64,000 bases of DNA from Marinihelvus sp963695135 (GCA_963695135.1 CAVOGA010000003.1:744001-808000), one strand, 5' to 3'. Shown: positions 7,786 through 17,954, counted from the stretch's first letter. Notes: generated by a model from the letters alone, not told the origin. Program-made: numbers and translations.

Positions 7786-9004
7786 GCCACGGATTTTTCC
7801 CGCCGAATGCCCACCGGCAACCCCGGCGGCTTGCTTCGCGCGGCAACAGCCCGGCTACCGTCCTCGGCCTGGACCAGGTGACCTGCTGCCGGCCCCGGAT
7901 AAAGCGGTAAAAACCTGCACTGGTCGCCACGTTGAGCAGACAGAAGGCATGGGGAACCGAGAACAGGATGCTCTTGCGCGCCAGGGCCGGTGAACTGCCG
8001 GCCAGCAGCGCCAGCAGGTAGAACGCCACTTGCAGCAGCAGGGTGAACTGGTAGAAGCCCTCGCGCAGCAGCAACAGGTTCGCACCGAACGCGATCACCA
8101 GAAACGCCGGGCAAAGCAAGCGGCTGAGCTTGTGCGAAACCGTCGCGAACCAGATTCGATTGCTTCCGGGGTTGAGCAACCAGCGCTGAGCGGAGAAGAG
8201 CTGAAAATTACCCGCGATGGTCCTCACCTTGCGACGAAACTCGGCTTTGGGATTCGCTGACAGGGGCTCCGAAGCCCTCGCGGCGGGCTCGAACAGCACC
8301 CGGTAGCCCTGGCGCACCACCTGCATGGGAATGAGCACATCGTCGAGCAGGGTGTCTTCCGGAATGGGCTGAAACAATGACCGGCGCAACGCGTACAGTG
8401 CGCCGGTGGCGCCGACGGTGGAGTCGACGCGACTTTCACTCAGACGTATGAACTTTTCGTAACGCCAGTAAAAGCCTACCCCCTCCAGACCCTCGCCGTC
8501 CGTATCGTGACCCGTCAGCATCAGTTCGCCACTCACTGCCCCCACGTTTGGGTCTGCAAAATTCTCCACCAGGCGACACAACGCGTCTTCGGCAACCTGC
8601 TGGCGCACATCCATGAGGACCACCACCTCACCGGCCAAGCGGGGGATCACTTCGTTCAGAACGGCCGGCTTGCCGCGGTTTTCCTCAAATGCCATGACCC
8701 GGATGCCACGGTCCTGGTAGCGCCTGGCCAATGCGACGGTGTCATCCGCGGAGCCGTCGGAGGCGATTACGATTTCCAGGCGCTCAGCGTCGTAATCGAG
8801 GGTCAGCAAATTGTCGATTCGACGGGTGATCCGTGCGCCCTCGTTATACGCCACCACCAGAATGCTGATCTGCGGCGCCAGCGCCCCCTTGAGCGACGGT
8901 CGGCCAAAATACCGGGCACGCAACGCCGCGAGAAACGGATAAACCAGGTACGTGTACCCCAGCAACAGGGCGGCGGACCAGAATGCCACAAGCGCTGCAG
9001 TCAC
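7760..9004 (-). CDS. Membrane-anchored GT2-family glycosyltransferase
   Basis: 414 residues. An N-terminal membrane helix (LVAFWSAALLLGYTYLVYPF) leads into a GT-A domain with ISILVVAYNEG, the nucleotide-binding ASDGSADDT, VVLMDVRQQ in place of the usual DxD, GATGALYALRR, the catalytic-base region TLLDDVLIPMQ and RRKVRTI. Three hydrophobic segments follow (about 300-370). This layout fits processive or EPS-assembly transferases of the inner membrane. It is the last gene of the EPS operon, 120 bases after algD, and its end overlaps the convergent gene by 26 bases. Donor and acceptor sugars are unknown. Confidence 0.9.
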   Translation of the reverse strand: MTAALVAFWSAALLLGYTYLVYPFLAALRARYFGRPSLKGALAPQISILVVAYNEGARITRRIDNLLTLDYDAERLEIVIASDGSADDTVALARRYQDRGIRVMAFEENRGKPAVLNEVIPRLAGEVVVLMDVRQQVAEDALCRLVENFADPNVGAVSGELMLTGHDTDGEGLEGVGFYWRYEKFIRLSESRVDSTVGATGALYALRRSLFQPIPEDTLLDDVLIPMQVVRQGYRVLFEPAARASEPLSANPKAEFRRKVRTIAGNFQLFSAQRWLLNPGSNRIWFATVSHKLSRLLCPAFLVIAFGANLLLLREGFYQFTLLLQVAFYLLALLAGSSPALARKSILFSVPHAFCLLNVATSAGFYRFIRGRQQVTWSRPRTVAGLLPREASRRGCRWAFGGKNPWLNQSRLRR

Positions 9005-9124
9005 GGTCTTCCGCCAGCGTGGCGCCTGCTGCGCCTTCGCCTGTGCCGGTTCAGTAATACGCTTGCCCGCACCTGATTCCGCCCCGATTCAGTCCAGATC
9101 CAATAACCGGATCCGGCGCTGGAC

Positions 9125-10435
9125 TCAGGCCGCTTCCCGGGCCGGGGATGTCTTGCTGCGGGCATTCCGGGTCAGATCGACGATAACCTGGTCCGGCTTC
9201 GCAAGGGCGCAAACGCGCTCTGCATCCTGGTCCTCGGTGCCGATCACCAGCACCTCTGCATGCTCCAGCAGCTCCTCGACACGCTCACACATCAGCGAGG
9301 AGATGTGGGGGATTTCTTCATTAATGTATTGCCGGTTGGCGCCGGTAAGCCTGGCCAGGGAGACGTTGCGGTCGAGAATGCGCAAGTCAAAGCCCTTGCC
9401 AATCAGGGCTTCCACCAGCGTGACGAAGGGACTCTCCCGCAGGTCATCCGTGTTGGGCTTGAAGGCCAGGCCCAGCACACCGATCCGTTTCTTGCCGGTC
9501 GCCAGGATGGCGTCGATACCGCGCTGTATCTGGGCCTGGTTGGACGGCAGAATCGCGTCCAGCACGGGCACTTCCACATCGGCGTGATGTGCCGCATACA
9601 GGAGGGCTTTGACGTCCTTGGGCAGACAGGAGCCCCCAAACGCAAATCCCGGGCGCAGATAAGCCGGCGAGACATTCAGCTTGTCGTCCATCCGGAAGAT
9701 GCGCATCACCTCCTGCGCATCGGCGCCCAGTGCTTCGCAGCTGTCACCAATTTCATTAGCAAAACACACCTTGAGCGCATGAAAGGCGTTGCAGGCGTAT
9801 TTGACCATTTCGGCCGTGGTGATGCTGGTATGCACGAAAGGCGCGACCACATCCTGGTATACCTCGTGAAGCAGGGCCGCCGTTTCTTCGTCCTCACAGC
9901 CGACCAGGGTAAACGGCGGTGCAACAAAATCCTTCAACGCCGAACCTTCACGAATAAATTCCGGATTGATTGCCAGTTTCAGCAAGGGCTCGAACGCCTC
10001 CCCTGCAGCGCCCATGAGCGCCGCCCGAACCGTGTTGTCGAGGGTGCCGGGCAGCATGGTGCTGCGCACCACCACTGTGAAGGGGCGTTCACGTTCCCGC
10101 AGGGATTGACCGATATCCCGGCACACGCGCTTGAGTGCGTCCAGGTTCAATTGCCCCCGGGGGTCCCCCGGAGTTCCGACGCAGATAAAAGCCAGGTCGG
10201 ATTGCTCCAGGGCCTCGCTGCACGAAGTCGTCGCACGCAGCCGGCCGGCCCGTGTCGTCTCGCCGATCAACTCCTCGAGGCCCGGCTCGATGATGGGCGA
10301 CTGACCCTGGTTGATCAGGCCAACCTTATCCGGATTGATATCAACACCGATCACCTGGTGACCGGCCCTGGCCAGGCAGGCGGCGCTGACGCAGCCGACA
10401 TAGCCCAGTCCAAAAATACTGATTGTCTGTTTCAT
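9125..10435 (-). CDS. algD: GDP-mannose 6-dehydrogenase-like nucleotide-sugar dehydrogenase
   Basis: Oxidises a nucleotide hexose twice to the uronic acid using NAD+. The 436 residues equal the length of Pseudomonas AlgD and match it closely as I recall that sequence: ISIFGLGYVG (NAD site), SPIIEPGLEELI, FICVGTP, VVVRSTMLPGT, the catalytic Cys in RPGFAFGGSCLPKDV, and GKGFDLRILDRNVSLARL. A UDP-glucose dehydrogenase is the alternative, but these stretches favour the GDP-mannose type. It would supply GDP-mannuronate to the EPS operon, consistent with the amidotransferases and lyase encoded upstream. Confidence 0.85.
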   Translation of the reverse strand: MKQTISIFGLGYVGCVSAACLARAGHQVIGVDINPDKVGLINQGQSPIIEPGLEELIGETTRAGRLRATTSCSEALEQSDLAFICVGTPGDPRGQLNLDALKRVCRDIGQSLRERERPFTVVVRSTMLPGTLDNTVRAALMGAAGEAFEPLLKLAINPEFIREGSALKDFVAPPFTLVGCEDEETAALLHEVYQDVVAPFVHTSITTAEMVKYACNAFHALKVCFANEIGDSCEALGADAQEVMRIFRMDDKLNVSPAYLRPGFAFGGSCLPKDVKALLYAAHHADVEVPVLDAILPSNQAQIQRGIDAILATGKKRIGVLGLAFKPNTDDLRESPFVTLVEALIGKGFDLRILDRNVSLARLTGANRQYINEEIPHISSLMCERVEELLEHAEVLVIGTEDQDAERVCALAKPDQVIVDLTRNARSKTSPAREAA

Positions 10436-10487
10436 GGAACATGCTCCTGAATCACAAAAATGAAGAAACTCTCGAATGGTTTCGTAT

Positions 10488-11780
10488 TCATGAGACGACC
10501 TCGCGGCAGTGCGCCTCGAACTCCTGGGCCACCCGGGACCAGGAAAAACGCTCTTCCATCAGCGCCCGGCCTGCGTCTCCCAGTGCTTCGCGCCGTGCCG
10601 GATCCTCCAGCAGGGCCAGCACCTGCCTGGCGAAATCCCCGGGGTCGTCAGCACGCACGATATGCTTGCCCTCCTCCAGCGGCAGTCCCTCCGCGCCGAT
10701 CGCCGTGCTGACCACGGCCTTGCCCATGGCCAGGGCCTCGTAAATTTTCAGGCGCGTGCCGCCCCCGATACGCAACGGCACGATGTAAACCGCGGCACCC
10801 TGGACAAAGGGACGCACGTCCGGAACCGTGCCGGTTACGCGCACACCGGCCCGCTCTGCGGCAGCCCGGAGCCTGTCACTCGGGTTACGGCCCACCACGG
10901 TGACCGTGACATCGGGCATCTTTTCGCGCACCAGGGGAAGAATGCTGTCCATGAAGAACAGCATCGCGTCCTCATTGGGATGCCAGTCCATGGAACCGGA
11001 AAAAACGATCTCCCGTGGCGCTTCCTTACTGCGGTCGCCGGGCTGGAAATAGTCCAGGTCCACACCGGTGGCGATGGCCCGGATACGTGCCTGGTCCAGG
11101 GTTTCCCCAAGCTGATCCCGGTCCTGCTCTGACACGGCCACGGTGAGGGCCGCACGTCGACATGCTGCGACCTCGTAACGGCGCATTTTTCGCCATTCCA
11201 CGGCCAGCAGGAGCTTGTGCGGCCAACGTTGTTCGGTGGCGCCCAGTCGTTGCCAGATCATGTATTCGACGTTGTGGGAGAAATACAGCACCGGCGTGTC
11301 GCCATCGAGCGGCACGTTCGGCACGGCAACCAGAAAGTCCGCGACGACCAGGTCAAAGTCACCCGACGCCAGGCTGTCCGCCACTTCGGCCTGCAGGGCG
11401 CTGACCCGGCTCCGGTAAATGTCCACGGGCAGCGACGTCAACCACGAGCGCACCAGCGCCAGCAGGAACCGGCCGCTGCTTTTCTTGACCGGGGTGTGCG
11501 GCAGTGACTGAACCCGGCAACGGGGCAACTGCCGGGCCAGGTCTTCCGGGTCCTGGTCCGGGCCGTGCGTGGTCAGCAGCGTCACCTGGTGCGACGCGGA
11601 AAGCTCGCGCAGCAGGTGAAAACTGCGCAGACGACCGCCCGTATTCAGCGGCCACAGCCCGCCTACCTTGACCCAGAGAATTCGCAAAGGCCTGCTTACC
11701 GAACCGGTCACCGGGCAATCGACGAGGCCTGCTTCGCCACGGGAAGGTCGTGTCGTTTCCACGGGGGTCGAATGCGTCAT
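10488..11780 (-). CDS. GT4-family glycosyltransferase
   Basis: 430 residues with the GT-B fold. The N-terminal half has ILWVKVGGLWPLNTGGRLRSF and LYFSHNVEYMIWQRL. The C-terminal half holds the GT4 nucleotide-sugar site: VFSGSMDWHPNEDA, VTVVGRNPSDRL and IVPLRIGGGTRLKIYEALAMGKAVVST, with the glutamate-containing E-x7 region. The start ATG 11780 overlaps the preceding amidotransferase stop (ATGA). Cytosolic, adding one sugar to the lipid-linked EPS repeat. An Arg/Ser-rich first 30 residues may mean the true start is a little later. Confidence 0.92.
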   Translation of the reverse strand: MTHSTPVETTRPSRGEAGLVDCPVTGSVSRPLRILWVKVGGLWPLNTGGRLRSFHLLRELSASHQVTLLTTHGPDQDPEDLARQLPRCRVQSLPHTPVKKSSGRFLLALVRSWLTSLPVDIYRSRVSALQAEVADSLASGDFDLVVADFLVAVPNVPLDGDTPVLYFSHNVEYMIWQRLGATEQRWPHKLLLAVEWRKMRRYEVAACRRAALTVAVSEQDRDQLGETLDQARIRAIATGVDLDYFQPGDRSKEAPREIVFSGSMDWHPNEDAMLFFMDSILPLVREKMPDVTVTVVGRNPSDRLRAAAERAGVRVTGTVPDVRPFVQGAAVYIVPLRIGGGTRLKIYEALAMGKAVVSTAIGAEGLPLEEGKHIVRADDPGDFARQVLALLEDPARREALGDAGRALMEERFSWSRVAQEFEAHCREVVS

Positions 11781-13750
11781 TTCGCCGCCACCAGCCGGGT
11801 TGAACGACTCAGGCCCGGGTCCGGGGAGAGCGACTGTCCACCCGCCGCACCCATGCTCTCCACCGATTCACCATCAATGAACAATCGGTGCCAGATCTCG
11901 AGATTAATCAGAAGCCACAACTGGTCGGCATGGTCGACCTGCCCATCCCGGTGCTCCCGGGCCAGGGTCTGCAGCACAGCATCCTCGAAGTAGCCGCGCT
12001 GCCGGGCCCGGGTTCCCAGGACATACTCATCGATCAGGTCTGAAAATGGTCCGGCAAGCCAGCGACCAATGGGTACGGGAAAGCCCATCTTGCCCCGGTT
12101 CATGATGGGCTCGGGCACCAGGTCACGCACCGCATCACGCATCAGCGCCTTGGTCTTGCCGCCATGCAGTCGCACCTTGCCGGGAATCCGCGACACCGCC
12201 TCAACCAGCGGATGATCAAGGAATGGAACCCGGCTCTCCAGGGACGCGGCCATGCTCATCTGATCCTGCTTCATCAGCAATTCCACCAGGTAGGTCTGCA
12301 GGTCCGCCCGGCTCATATCGGCCAGGTCGTCACTGCCGCCCTGCCCGTAAAAGGCCAGTCCAAGCCGGTACACATCACTGCCGGCTGCGCGTTCCGGGTC
12401 CCGCAGCAACTGCTGTCGCGCGGCCTGACGAAACACGGAGAAATTCTCAAAGAACGCATCACGGGGACTGCCATCCATGGCCAGGAAGCTTCGTTGCGCA
12501 TAGCGTCGCAGCGGCCAGGGCAGTCCGGGAATGGCGCCGGCCAGGGCGTCGCGGATACCCTTCGGCAGGCTATGCCCGTAAAGCTTGCCCAGACGCAGGT
12601 TCCATTCCGTCACGCGGTAGCGATAGTCATAACCCAGAAAGAGCTCATCAGCGCCCTCCCCCGTGAGCACCACTTTGACGTGCTCCCGGGCCAGTTCCGA
12701 TACGGCGTTAAGCGGCACGCTGGAAGCAAAGGCTATCGGTTCATCCTCGTGCCAGACCAGGCGCGGTAATTCAGCGAAGAACTGCCCGGGTGACAGCAGT
12801 ATTTCGCGGTGCTCGGCGCCGACATTGCGGGCAGCCAGCCGGGCGTACTCGAATTCGTTGGCCTCGCTTTCGCTGAAACCCACGGAAAACGTGTGCAGCG
12901 GACCATCCATGCGGGGCGCCATGAGCGAGGCCAGCACGGTGGAATCCAGGCCGCCGGACAGGAACAAGCCCAGGGGCACATCACTGACCAGGTGACTTTC
13001 GACCGCATCCTCGAGACCGGCGCGCACCGTGTGCACATGCTCTTCATAGGAAGTGCCCGGGTCTTCCTGCGCCACGGGCGGTTGCCAGTACCGCTCCGTT
13101 CGACAGCCACCCCCGGGCGTCCATAAAAGCCGGTGCCCGGGAAGCAGCTTCCGTATACCCCTGAAAAACGTTTGCTCGCCGGCGACGTAGCGGGCGGCCA
13201 GGTACTCGGGCAGGATCGCGCGATTGAATTCAGGCGATCCGGGCAGGCCTGCCAGCAGGCCCTTGATTTCCGACGCGAACAGCAGCTCGTCATCACGTTC
13301 AGCCAGGTAGAGCGGTTTGATTCCCAGGCGGTCGCGGGCCAGGAACAGCTGCTGCTTTTGCTCATCCCAGATGGCGAAGGCGAACATGCCACGCAGATGC
13401 TCGACACAGCCGGGGCCGTAGACCTCGTAGGCGCGCAATACCACTTCCGTATCCGACTGCGTTGCGAACCGGCAGCCCCGCGCCTTGAGCGTTTCCCGCA
13501 GCGACTGGAAGTTATACAGCTCGCCGTTATAGCAGATCCATAGCTGTCCTCCGGGATCGCTCATGGGCTGATGGCCGCCGGCCAGGTCGATGATGGACAA
13601 ACGCCGGTGAGCCAGCCCGATCCGGCCCTGCACCATCAGCCCCGCATCATCCGGTCCCCGGTGCACCAGGCTGTCACGCATACGTTCCAGGCGACGATCC
13701 TCGACCCGCGCGCGGGCGTCAAACTTCAGGATGCCCGCTATGCCGCACAT
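11777..13750 (-). CDS. asnB: Asparagine-synthase-like glutamine amidotransferase (second of two)
   Basis: 657 residues. The N-terminal Ntn glutaminase domain begins MCGIAGILKF with Cys2 as nucleophile and has RGPDDAGL and LAHRRLSIIDLAGGHQPM. The synthetase domain has the PP-loop LFLSGGLDSTVLAS and LTGEGADELFLGYDYR. In EPS loci such enzymes transfer glutamine nitrogen to a carboxylate. With AlgD in the same operon, amidation of a uronic acid is a reasonable inference; plain asparagine synthesis is the alternative. It is coupled to the GT4 gene downstream, and lies 13 bases after the heparinase-like gene. Confidence 0.92.
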   Translation of the reverse strand: MCGIAGILKFDARARVEDRRLERMRDSLVHRGPDDAGLMVQGRIGLAHRRLSIIDLAGGHQPMSDPGGQLWICYNGELYNFQSLRETLKARGCRFATQSDTEVVLRAYEVYGPGCVEHLRGMFAFAIWDEQKQQLFLARDRLGIKPLYLAERDDELLFASEIKGLLAGLPGSPEFNRAILPEYLAARYVAGEQTFFRGIRKLLPGHRLLWTPGGGCRTERYWQPPVAQEDPGTSYEEHVHTVRAGLEDAVESHLVSDVPLGLFLSGGLDSTVLASLMAPRMDGPLHTFSVGFSESEANEFEYARLAARNVGAEHREILLSPGQFFAELPRLVWHEDEPIAFASSVPLNAVSELAREHVKVVLTGEGADELFLGYDYRYRVTEWNLRLGKLYGHSLPKGIRDALAGAIPGLPWPLRRYAQRSFLAMDGSPRDAFFENFSVFRQAARQQLLRDPERAAGSDVYRLGLAFYGQGGSDDLADMSRADLQTYLVELLMKQDQMSMAASLESRVPFLDHPLVEAVSRIPGKVRLHGGKTKALMRDAVRDLVPEPIMNRGKMGFPVPIGRWLAGPFSDLIDEYVLGTRARQRGYFEDAVLQTLAREHRDGQVDHADQLWLLINLEIWHRLFIDGESVESMGAAGGQSLSPDPGLSRSTRLVAAK

Positions 13751-13763
13751 GCTGGAACCCCCC

Positions 13764-15998
13764 TCATGAAGTCAACCTCTTGCCATGTGAGGGCGATAGC
13801 GCGTCTGCCCCAAAGTCCGGAACTTCGAGCTTCGAGTCACTGATGGAAAGGCCTGTCAGCAGCCCGTTCAGAATGCGGGGCGTCACCAGCGGAGGCGCCG
13901 CATCCGGGTCACGCCGGGGAATAATCAGGGTCGCCAGGCGCAGCGGCAGCTCCCCATCAGCACTCAGGGTGAGCGCAGGTGCCGGCACCATCCGCCCATA
14001 GTTTGGCGAGAACCAGCCCCGGAGCGGTTCGCGGCCTCCGGCCACCAGCTCGGTATGCAGTGCCTGCGCCGAAAACGTTTTCATCAGCAGGCTGCTGGCC
14101 TGACCCCGGGCCCGGATCCAGCCATCAACTTCCCCGGTCACCGGCAAGGGCGCGAACTGAAAGCGCAGATCCACCCGGTGCGGCATGGCGCCGAACAGGT
14201 CATCGACGATCAGCCAGGCCGCGGAATCAAGGAACCACACGCGCCGCCGGTGCGTGACCGGATCCGCGAGGCGCGCATAGGCGTCATGTTGCGCAGCGGC
14301 GAAAACCTGCCCCGGAGCCGACTCGAAATCCAGCAACCGCGCAGCAGGACGCTGCAGCCAGGAAAAGGGGCCGGCCGTGACCGCCTGGTCCAGGCCGTCC
14401 ACCAGCACCGTGCTGTGCGCCCGGGTGCTGCGAAAATACTGACGCCAGGGAGAACCCGGCAGGTAGCAACCGGTTCCGGGGTCAACCAGGTAATTTTCAC
14501 CAAAGGCGCTGCATTGCACGGCAAGCAGGTCCGCATGGCCGTGACCACCACTGACCCGGCAGCCCAGGGGGCCCGTGTCGAAAATGAGCTGATGGGCATG
14601 CCGGCTCCAGTCGCTGCGCATTGTCACGCAGGCCCCGGGGACATTCGTGACGAGCGGCGGAACCGAGGGCTCGCCGCGGGTCAGCCCTTTAAAACGCGGG
14701 CCTGCCTCCGGCCCCAACAACCAGAGTGCCTCGGGGGTGAGCCCGCCGGCGGCCCAGGCCAGCTGTGAATCCTCCAGCAGCACCGCTGCAGCCGCAAAAA
14801 GGCCGCGGTAATCACCAACTTCGCGGTGCACCAGCGGGCACAGCCAGCCACCATCCGTATCGCCGATCTGGGGCACTGTGCCATCCGGGCGCCTGAGCGC
14901 CAGCAGGTAGCGCAGCATCGCACCCAGGCGTTCATGGACCTGTGCCGGCAAGACGTCCCCGTTGCGCGCTGCGAGAATCGCAAAGTGCAGATAGATTTCC
15001 ACCGTGTAGTACTGGTAACGGGTGGACTGCTCGAAATAGACACCGCTGTCGGTCACCTGGACCGGCAATTGTTCCAGCAACACCTCGCGGCCCCGGGTCC
15101 GCCAGCGTCTCGCGCCCCGGAGCTCCGGCAACAGGGTTCCCGTGTAGTACAGGGCAAGGGCTTCAACGGTGAGGTGTGTGTTGGGCGAAAAATACCGGGA
15201 CAGGTAGCGCTCCACGAAACCGGCATGTTCCTGCAGGCTCGCCAGGAGCGCCTCGAACCGCAGGGGCGTCAGCGCCGGCGAGTCCTTGAACAGGCTTAGT
15301 GCCCAGCACCAGGAAATCAGCCGCATCGCCACCTCGAGGGCGCTGCTCCAGTTGATTCCCCGGCCGTAGGGGTTATGTTCCAGCCAGTCCGTGACCAGTG
15401 CAATGAAGGCTTCCGCGTAATCCTCATCGCCGGTGAGCCGGTAGGCCTGCCCGAGGTCCAGCATCCATTGATGCCGGTTCAGCTCCCAGACCACCTTGCT
15501 GTCACCTACCTGTTCCGGCTGCAGGGGATCCAGCCGGCTCCAGTGAACCAGGAGGCTCTCCCGGCCGGACACAGGATCAAGATGCCAGTTGACCGGGGAA
15601 CCGAAAGACAACTCGCCGTAACCGAGGATCTCGAATCGTTGCCGGCATACGGCATCGGCCCGGGCGATCACCTGCCGGGCCCCGGTGGCGAAATCGTCGG
15701 TCAGCGCCTGCTGGACGTCCCCGGCGCCAGCCCCTGACCCCGCACCGGCGAAAAATCGCTCACTCATCCGGCCCTGGAGATACCGCTGCAGATCCTCGTC
15801 GAAGTGCTTGGCTCCTTCACCGTCCCGCCCGTCCAGCAGTTCCCTCAGCGGGACATCAATCGCGGAACGGTCGAACCGGCACCCCGCCCGGCGGCGGGAA
15901 TCCGCGACGGAAAGCCGTTCCAGGGCCTTGAAAGCCTCCTGCCGGCCGCGGAACACCAACTCGGCGGGGCTCAGGTCAAGCAGCCTTTGCAGTCTCAT
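13764..15998 (-). CDS. Heparinase II/III-family polysaccharide lyase-like protein
   Basis: 744 residues from ATG 15998, which overlaps the preceding stop (ATGA); the frame is open further upstream but inside the other gene. The alpha/alpha toroid half includes INWSSALEVAMRLISWCW and FEQSTRYQYYTVEIYLHFA. The C-terminal heparinase domain has the hallmark GHGHADLLAVQCSAFGENYL, VDPGTGCYLPG and FRSTRAHSTVLVDG. These families cleave uronic-acid-containing chains by beta-elimination. No signal peptide is seen, so it may act in the cytosol or be exported otherwise. Probable role: trimming or quality control of the polymer made by this operon. Confidence 0.9.
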   Translation of the reverse strand: MRLQRLLDLSPAELVFRGRQEAFKALERLSVADSRRRAGCRFDRSAIDVPLRELLDGRDGEGAKHFDEDLQRYLQGRMSERFFAGAGSGAGAGDVQQALTDDFATGARQVIARADAVCRQRFEILGYGELSFGSPVNWHLDPVSGRESLLVHWSRLDPLQPEQVGDSKVVWELNRHQWMLDLGQAYRLTGDEDYAEAFIALVTDWLEHNPYGRGINWSSALEVAMRLISWCWALSLFKDSPALTPLRFEALLASLQEHAGFVERYLSRYFSPNTHLTVEALALYYTGTLLPELRGARRWRTRGREVLLEQLPVQVTDSGVYFEQSTRYQYYTVEIYLHFAILAARNGDVLPAQVHERLGAMLRYLLALRRPDGTVPQIGDTDGGWLCPLVHREVGDYRGLFAAAAVLLEDSQLAWAAGGLTPEALWLLGPEAGPRFKGLTRGEPSVPPLVTNVPGACVTMRSDWSRHAHQLIFDTGPLGCRVSGGHGHADLLAVQCSAFGENYLVDPGTGCYLPGSPWRQYFRSTRAHSTVLVDGLDQAVTAGPFSWLQRPAARLLDFESAPGQVFAAAQHDAYARLADPVTHRRRVWFLDSAAWLIVDDLFGAMPHRVDLRFQFAPLPVTGEVDGWIRARGQASSLLMKTFSAQALHTELVAGGREPLRGWFSPNYGRMVPAPALTLSADGELPLRLATLIIPRRDPDAAPPLVTPRILNGLLTGLSISDSKLEVPDFGADALSPSHGKRLTS

Positions 15999-17935
15999 AC
16001 CGGCTGCTCCCACCCGGGCTGCTCCGGGGACTCGCCTGGCACCGCGGTGGAGACTGGTCCTGCATCCTGAACGGCAGCGGGCTGATCCAGAAACTTGCGG
16101 CACCATAACTCGAAGGAAATCATGGTCCAGATTTCGAAATTGAGCGGCCGGCCCGCATTGTGAAGCCGCAACAATTTCTGCACATAGGCAGGATTAAACA
16201 CTTTCCGCGCCCGGCTGGTGTCTGACAGCAGCAGGTCGTTCACGAAGCCATCCAGTTGCCCCCGGAACCAACTCTCCAGGGGAACGGCAAACCCCTGCTT
16301 GGCACGGTCGATGATGGCGTCCGGCAGGATGCCGCGCATGGCTTCCTTGAAGATATATTTGGTTGTGCCCTTGCGCAGCCGCAATTCGGGCGGGATCGTC
16401 ATCGCATATTCGACCAGTTTATGATCCAGCAGCGGAACGCGGGCCTCCAGGGAATGCGCCATGCTCATGCGGTCAACCTTGGTCAGGATGTCCAGGGGCA
16501 GATAGTTGTGCAGGTCGAGCGTCTGCACCCCTGACAGCCAGTGACCCTGATTTTTCATAAGCTCTCTACTGAGCCCGCCCCAGGGATCGGAGGCGAGAAT
16601 ATGCTCAGCGGCCGGCGCCAGGAACAAGGACTGTTGTTCTTCGCGATCAAACACGGTGTACGCGTTCACGTAGCGTTCCGCGCCATCCAGCGCGATGTGA
16701 CGCAAAAAATTGCGACCTTTCATGCCCTCTTGCATCCGCCCGCCAACCGCACCCATCAGGGAACGGAGCATGGCCGGGATGTAACGGTAACGGCGTTCCC
16801 GGCGCTCGACGCCATACCTGTCGTAGCCGCCGAACAACTCGTCACCCCCATCACCCGACAACACCACCTTGACGTGTTCGGCAGCCAGCCGGGATACCAT
16901 GTACGTGGGAATCGCCGAGGCATCGCCAAAGGGTTCGTCAAGGTGCCAGGAGAGGTCCTCCAGAACGCTGACCACGTCCGGCTTGAGTACCAGCTCGTGG
17001 TGCTCCGTGCCAAATTTATTGGCCACTGCGCGGGCATGGTCCAGCTCGCTGAACTGCTTTTCTTCGAAGCCTACCGTAAACGTTTTCACCGGCCCTGAAC
17101 TGAGCCCGGCCATGGTGGCCACCACGGCGCTGGAGTCGATACCGCCACTGAGGAACGCTCCGAAAGGCACATCACAGGCCATGCGCAACCGCACCGACTC
17201 CGCCAGCCTTTCCCGCAGACCTTCGACGAATTCGGCCTCCCCCGTCTCTTGATCGCTCTCGAAGCGCGTGTCCCAGTAGCGGGAGATCTGCGGAGGCCGG
17301 CCGGCCTCGGCCACCAACCGGTGTCCGGGCTCAAGTTTGTGTATGCCGGCGAGGATGCTCTGGTCCCTCGGCGAGGTCAGGAATGCGAACAGGTGGGCTA
17401 CTGCCCCCCAGTCCAGGTCGCGGGGCACCCAGGGCAGCTGCAGCAAAGCCTTCAGCTCGGAGGCGAACACCAGCTTGTCCTCAAACAGGCCGTAAAACAG
17501 CGGCTTGATGCCCAGCCGGTCCCTGGCGATGAGCAGGCGGCGGCGCTTATCGTCCCACAGCGCAAAAGCGAACATACCGCGCAGGTGTTGCACACATTCG
17601 TCACCGAATTCCTCGTAGAGGTGGACGATGACTTCCGTATCGGAGGCCGTGTAGAACCGGTGTCCCCTGCCCTCGAGCATGCTGCGCAGCTCGCGGAAGT
17701 TGTAGATCTCGCCATTCAGCACCACGTGCACCGTGCCGTCTTCGTTGCGGATTGGTTGGTGGCCACCGGCCAGGTCAACGATGCTCAGGCGACGCATGCC
17801 AAGGGCAATCGGGCCCTGCACGAAATAACCCTCGTCATCCGGCCCCCGGGCGATGAGCGCATCGCACATGGCTTTCACCTGCCCTGCCCGGGCCGGTTCA
17901 CCGTTAAATGCGAAGATGCCTGCGATACCGCACAT
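15995..17935 (-). CDS. asnB: Asparagine-synthase-like amidotransferase, EPS-associated (first of two)
   Basis: 646 residues. Glutaminase domain MCGIAGIFAFNGEPARAGQ with Cys2, RGPDDEGYFV and NGEIYNFRELRSML; synthetase PP-loop FGAFLSGGIDSSAVVAT and VVLSGDGGDELFGGYDRYG. It resembles the amidotransferase 1 subfamily linked to exosortase A loci (TIGR03108 type), from memory. It is distinct from the second copy 2 kb downstream, so two different acceptors are possible. The C-terminal 25 residues are Pro/Ala/Glu-rich and unlikely to be catalytic. Confidence 0.92.
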   Translation of the reverse strand: MCGIAGIFAFNGEPARAGQVKAMCDALIARGPDDEGYFVQGPIALGMRRLSIVDLAGGHQPIRNEDGTVHVVLNGEIYNFRELRSMLEGRGHRFYTASDTEVIVHLYEEFGDECVQHLRGMFAFALWDDKRRRLLIARDRLGIKPLFYGLFEDKLVFASELKALLQLPWVPRDLDWGAVAHLFAFLTSPRDQSILAGIHKLEPGHRLVAEAGRPPQISRYWDTRFESDQETGEAEFVEGLRERLAESVRLRMACDVPFGAFLSGGIDSSAVVATMAGLSSGPVKTFTVGFEEKQFSELDHARAVANKFGTEHHELVLKPDVVSVLEDLSWHLDEPFGDASAIPTYMVSRLAAEHVKVVLSGDGGDELFGGYDRYGVERRERRYRYIPAMLRSLMGAVGGRMQEGMKGRNFLRHIALDGAERYVNAYTVFDREEQQSLFLAPAAEHILASDPWGGLSRELMKNQGHWLSGVQTLDLHNYLPLDILTKVDRMSMAHSLEARVPLLDHKLVEYAMTIPPELRLRKGTTKYIFKEAMRGILPDAIIDRAKQGFAVPLESWFRGQLDGFVNDLLLSDTSRARKVFNPAYVQKLLRLHNAGRPLNFEIWTMISFELWCRKFLDQPAAVQDAGPVSTAVPGESPEQPGWEQPV

Positions 17936-17954
17936 GGTCAGTTCAGCGCCTCCA

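Noticed and set aside
9260..10450. A 396-residue plus-strand reading opposite algD
   Set aside because: Antisense shadow of a gene with clear motifs; composition is not protein-like.
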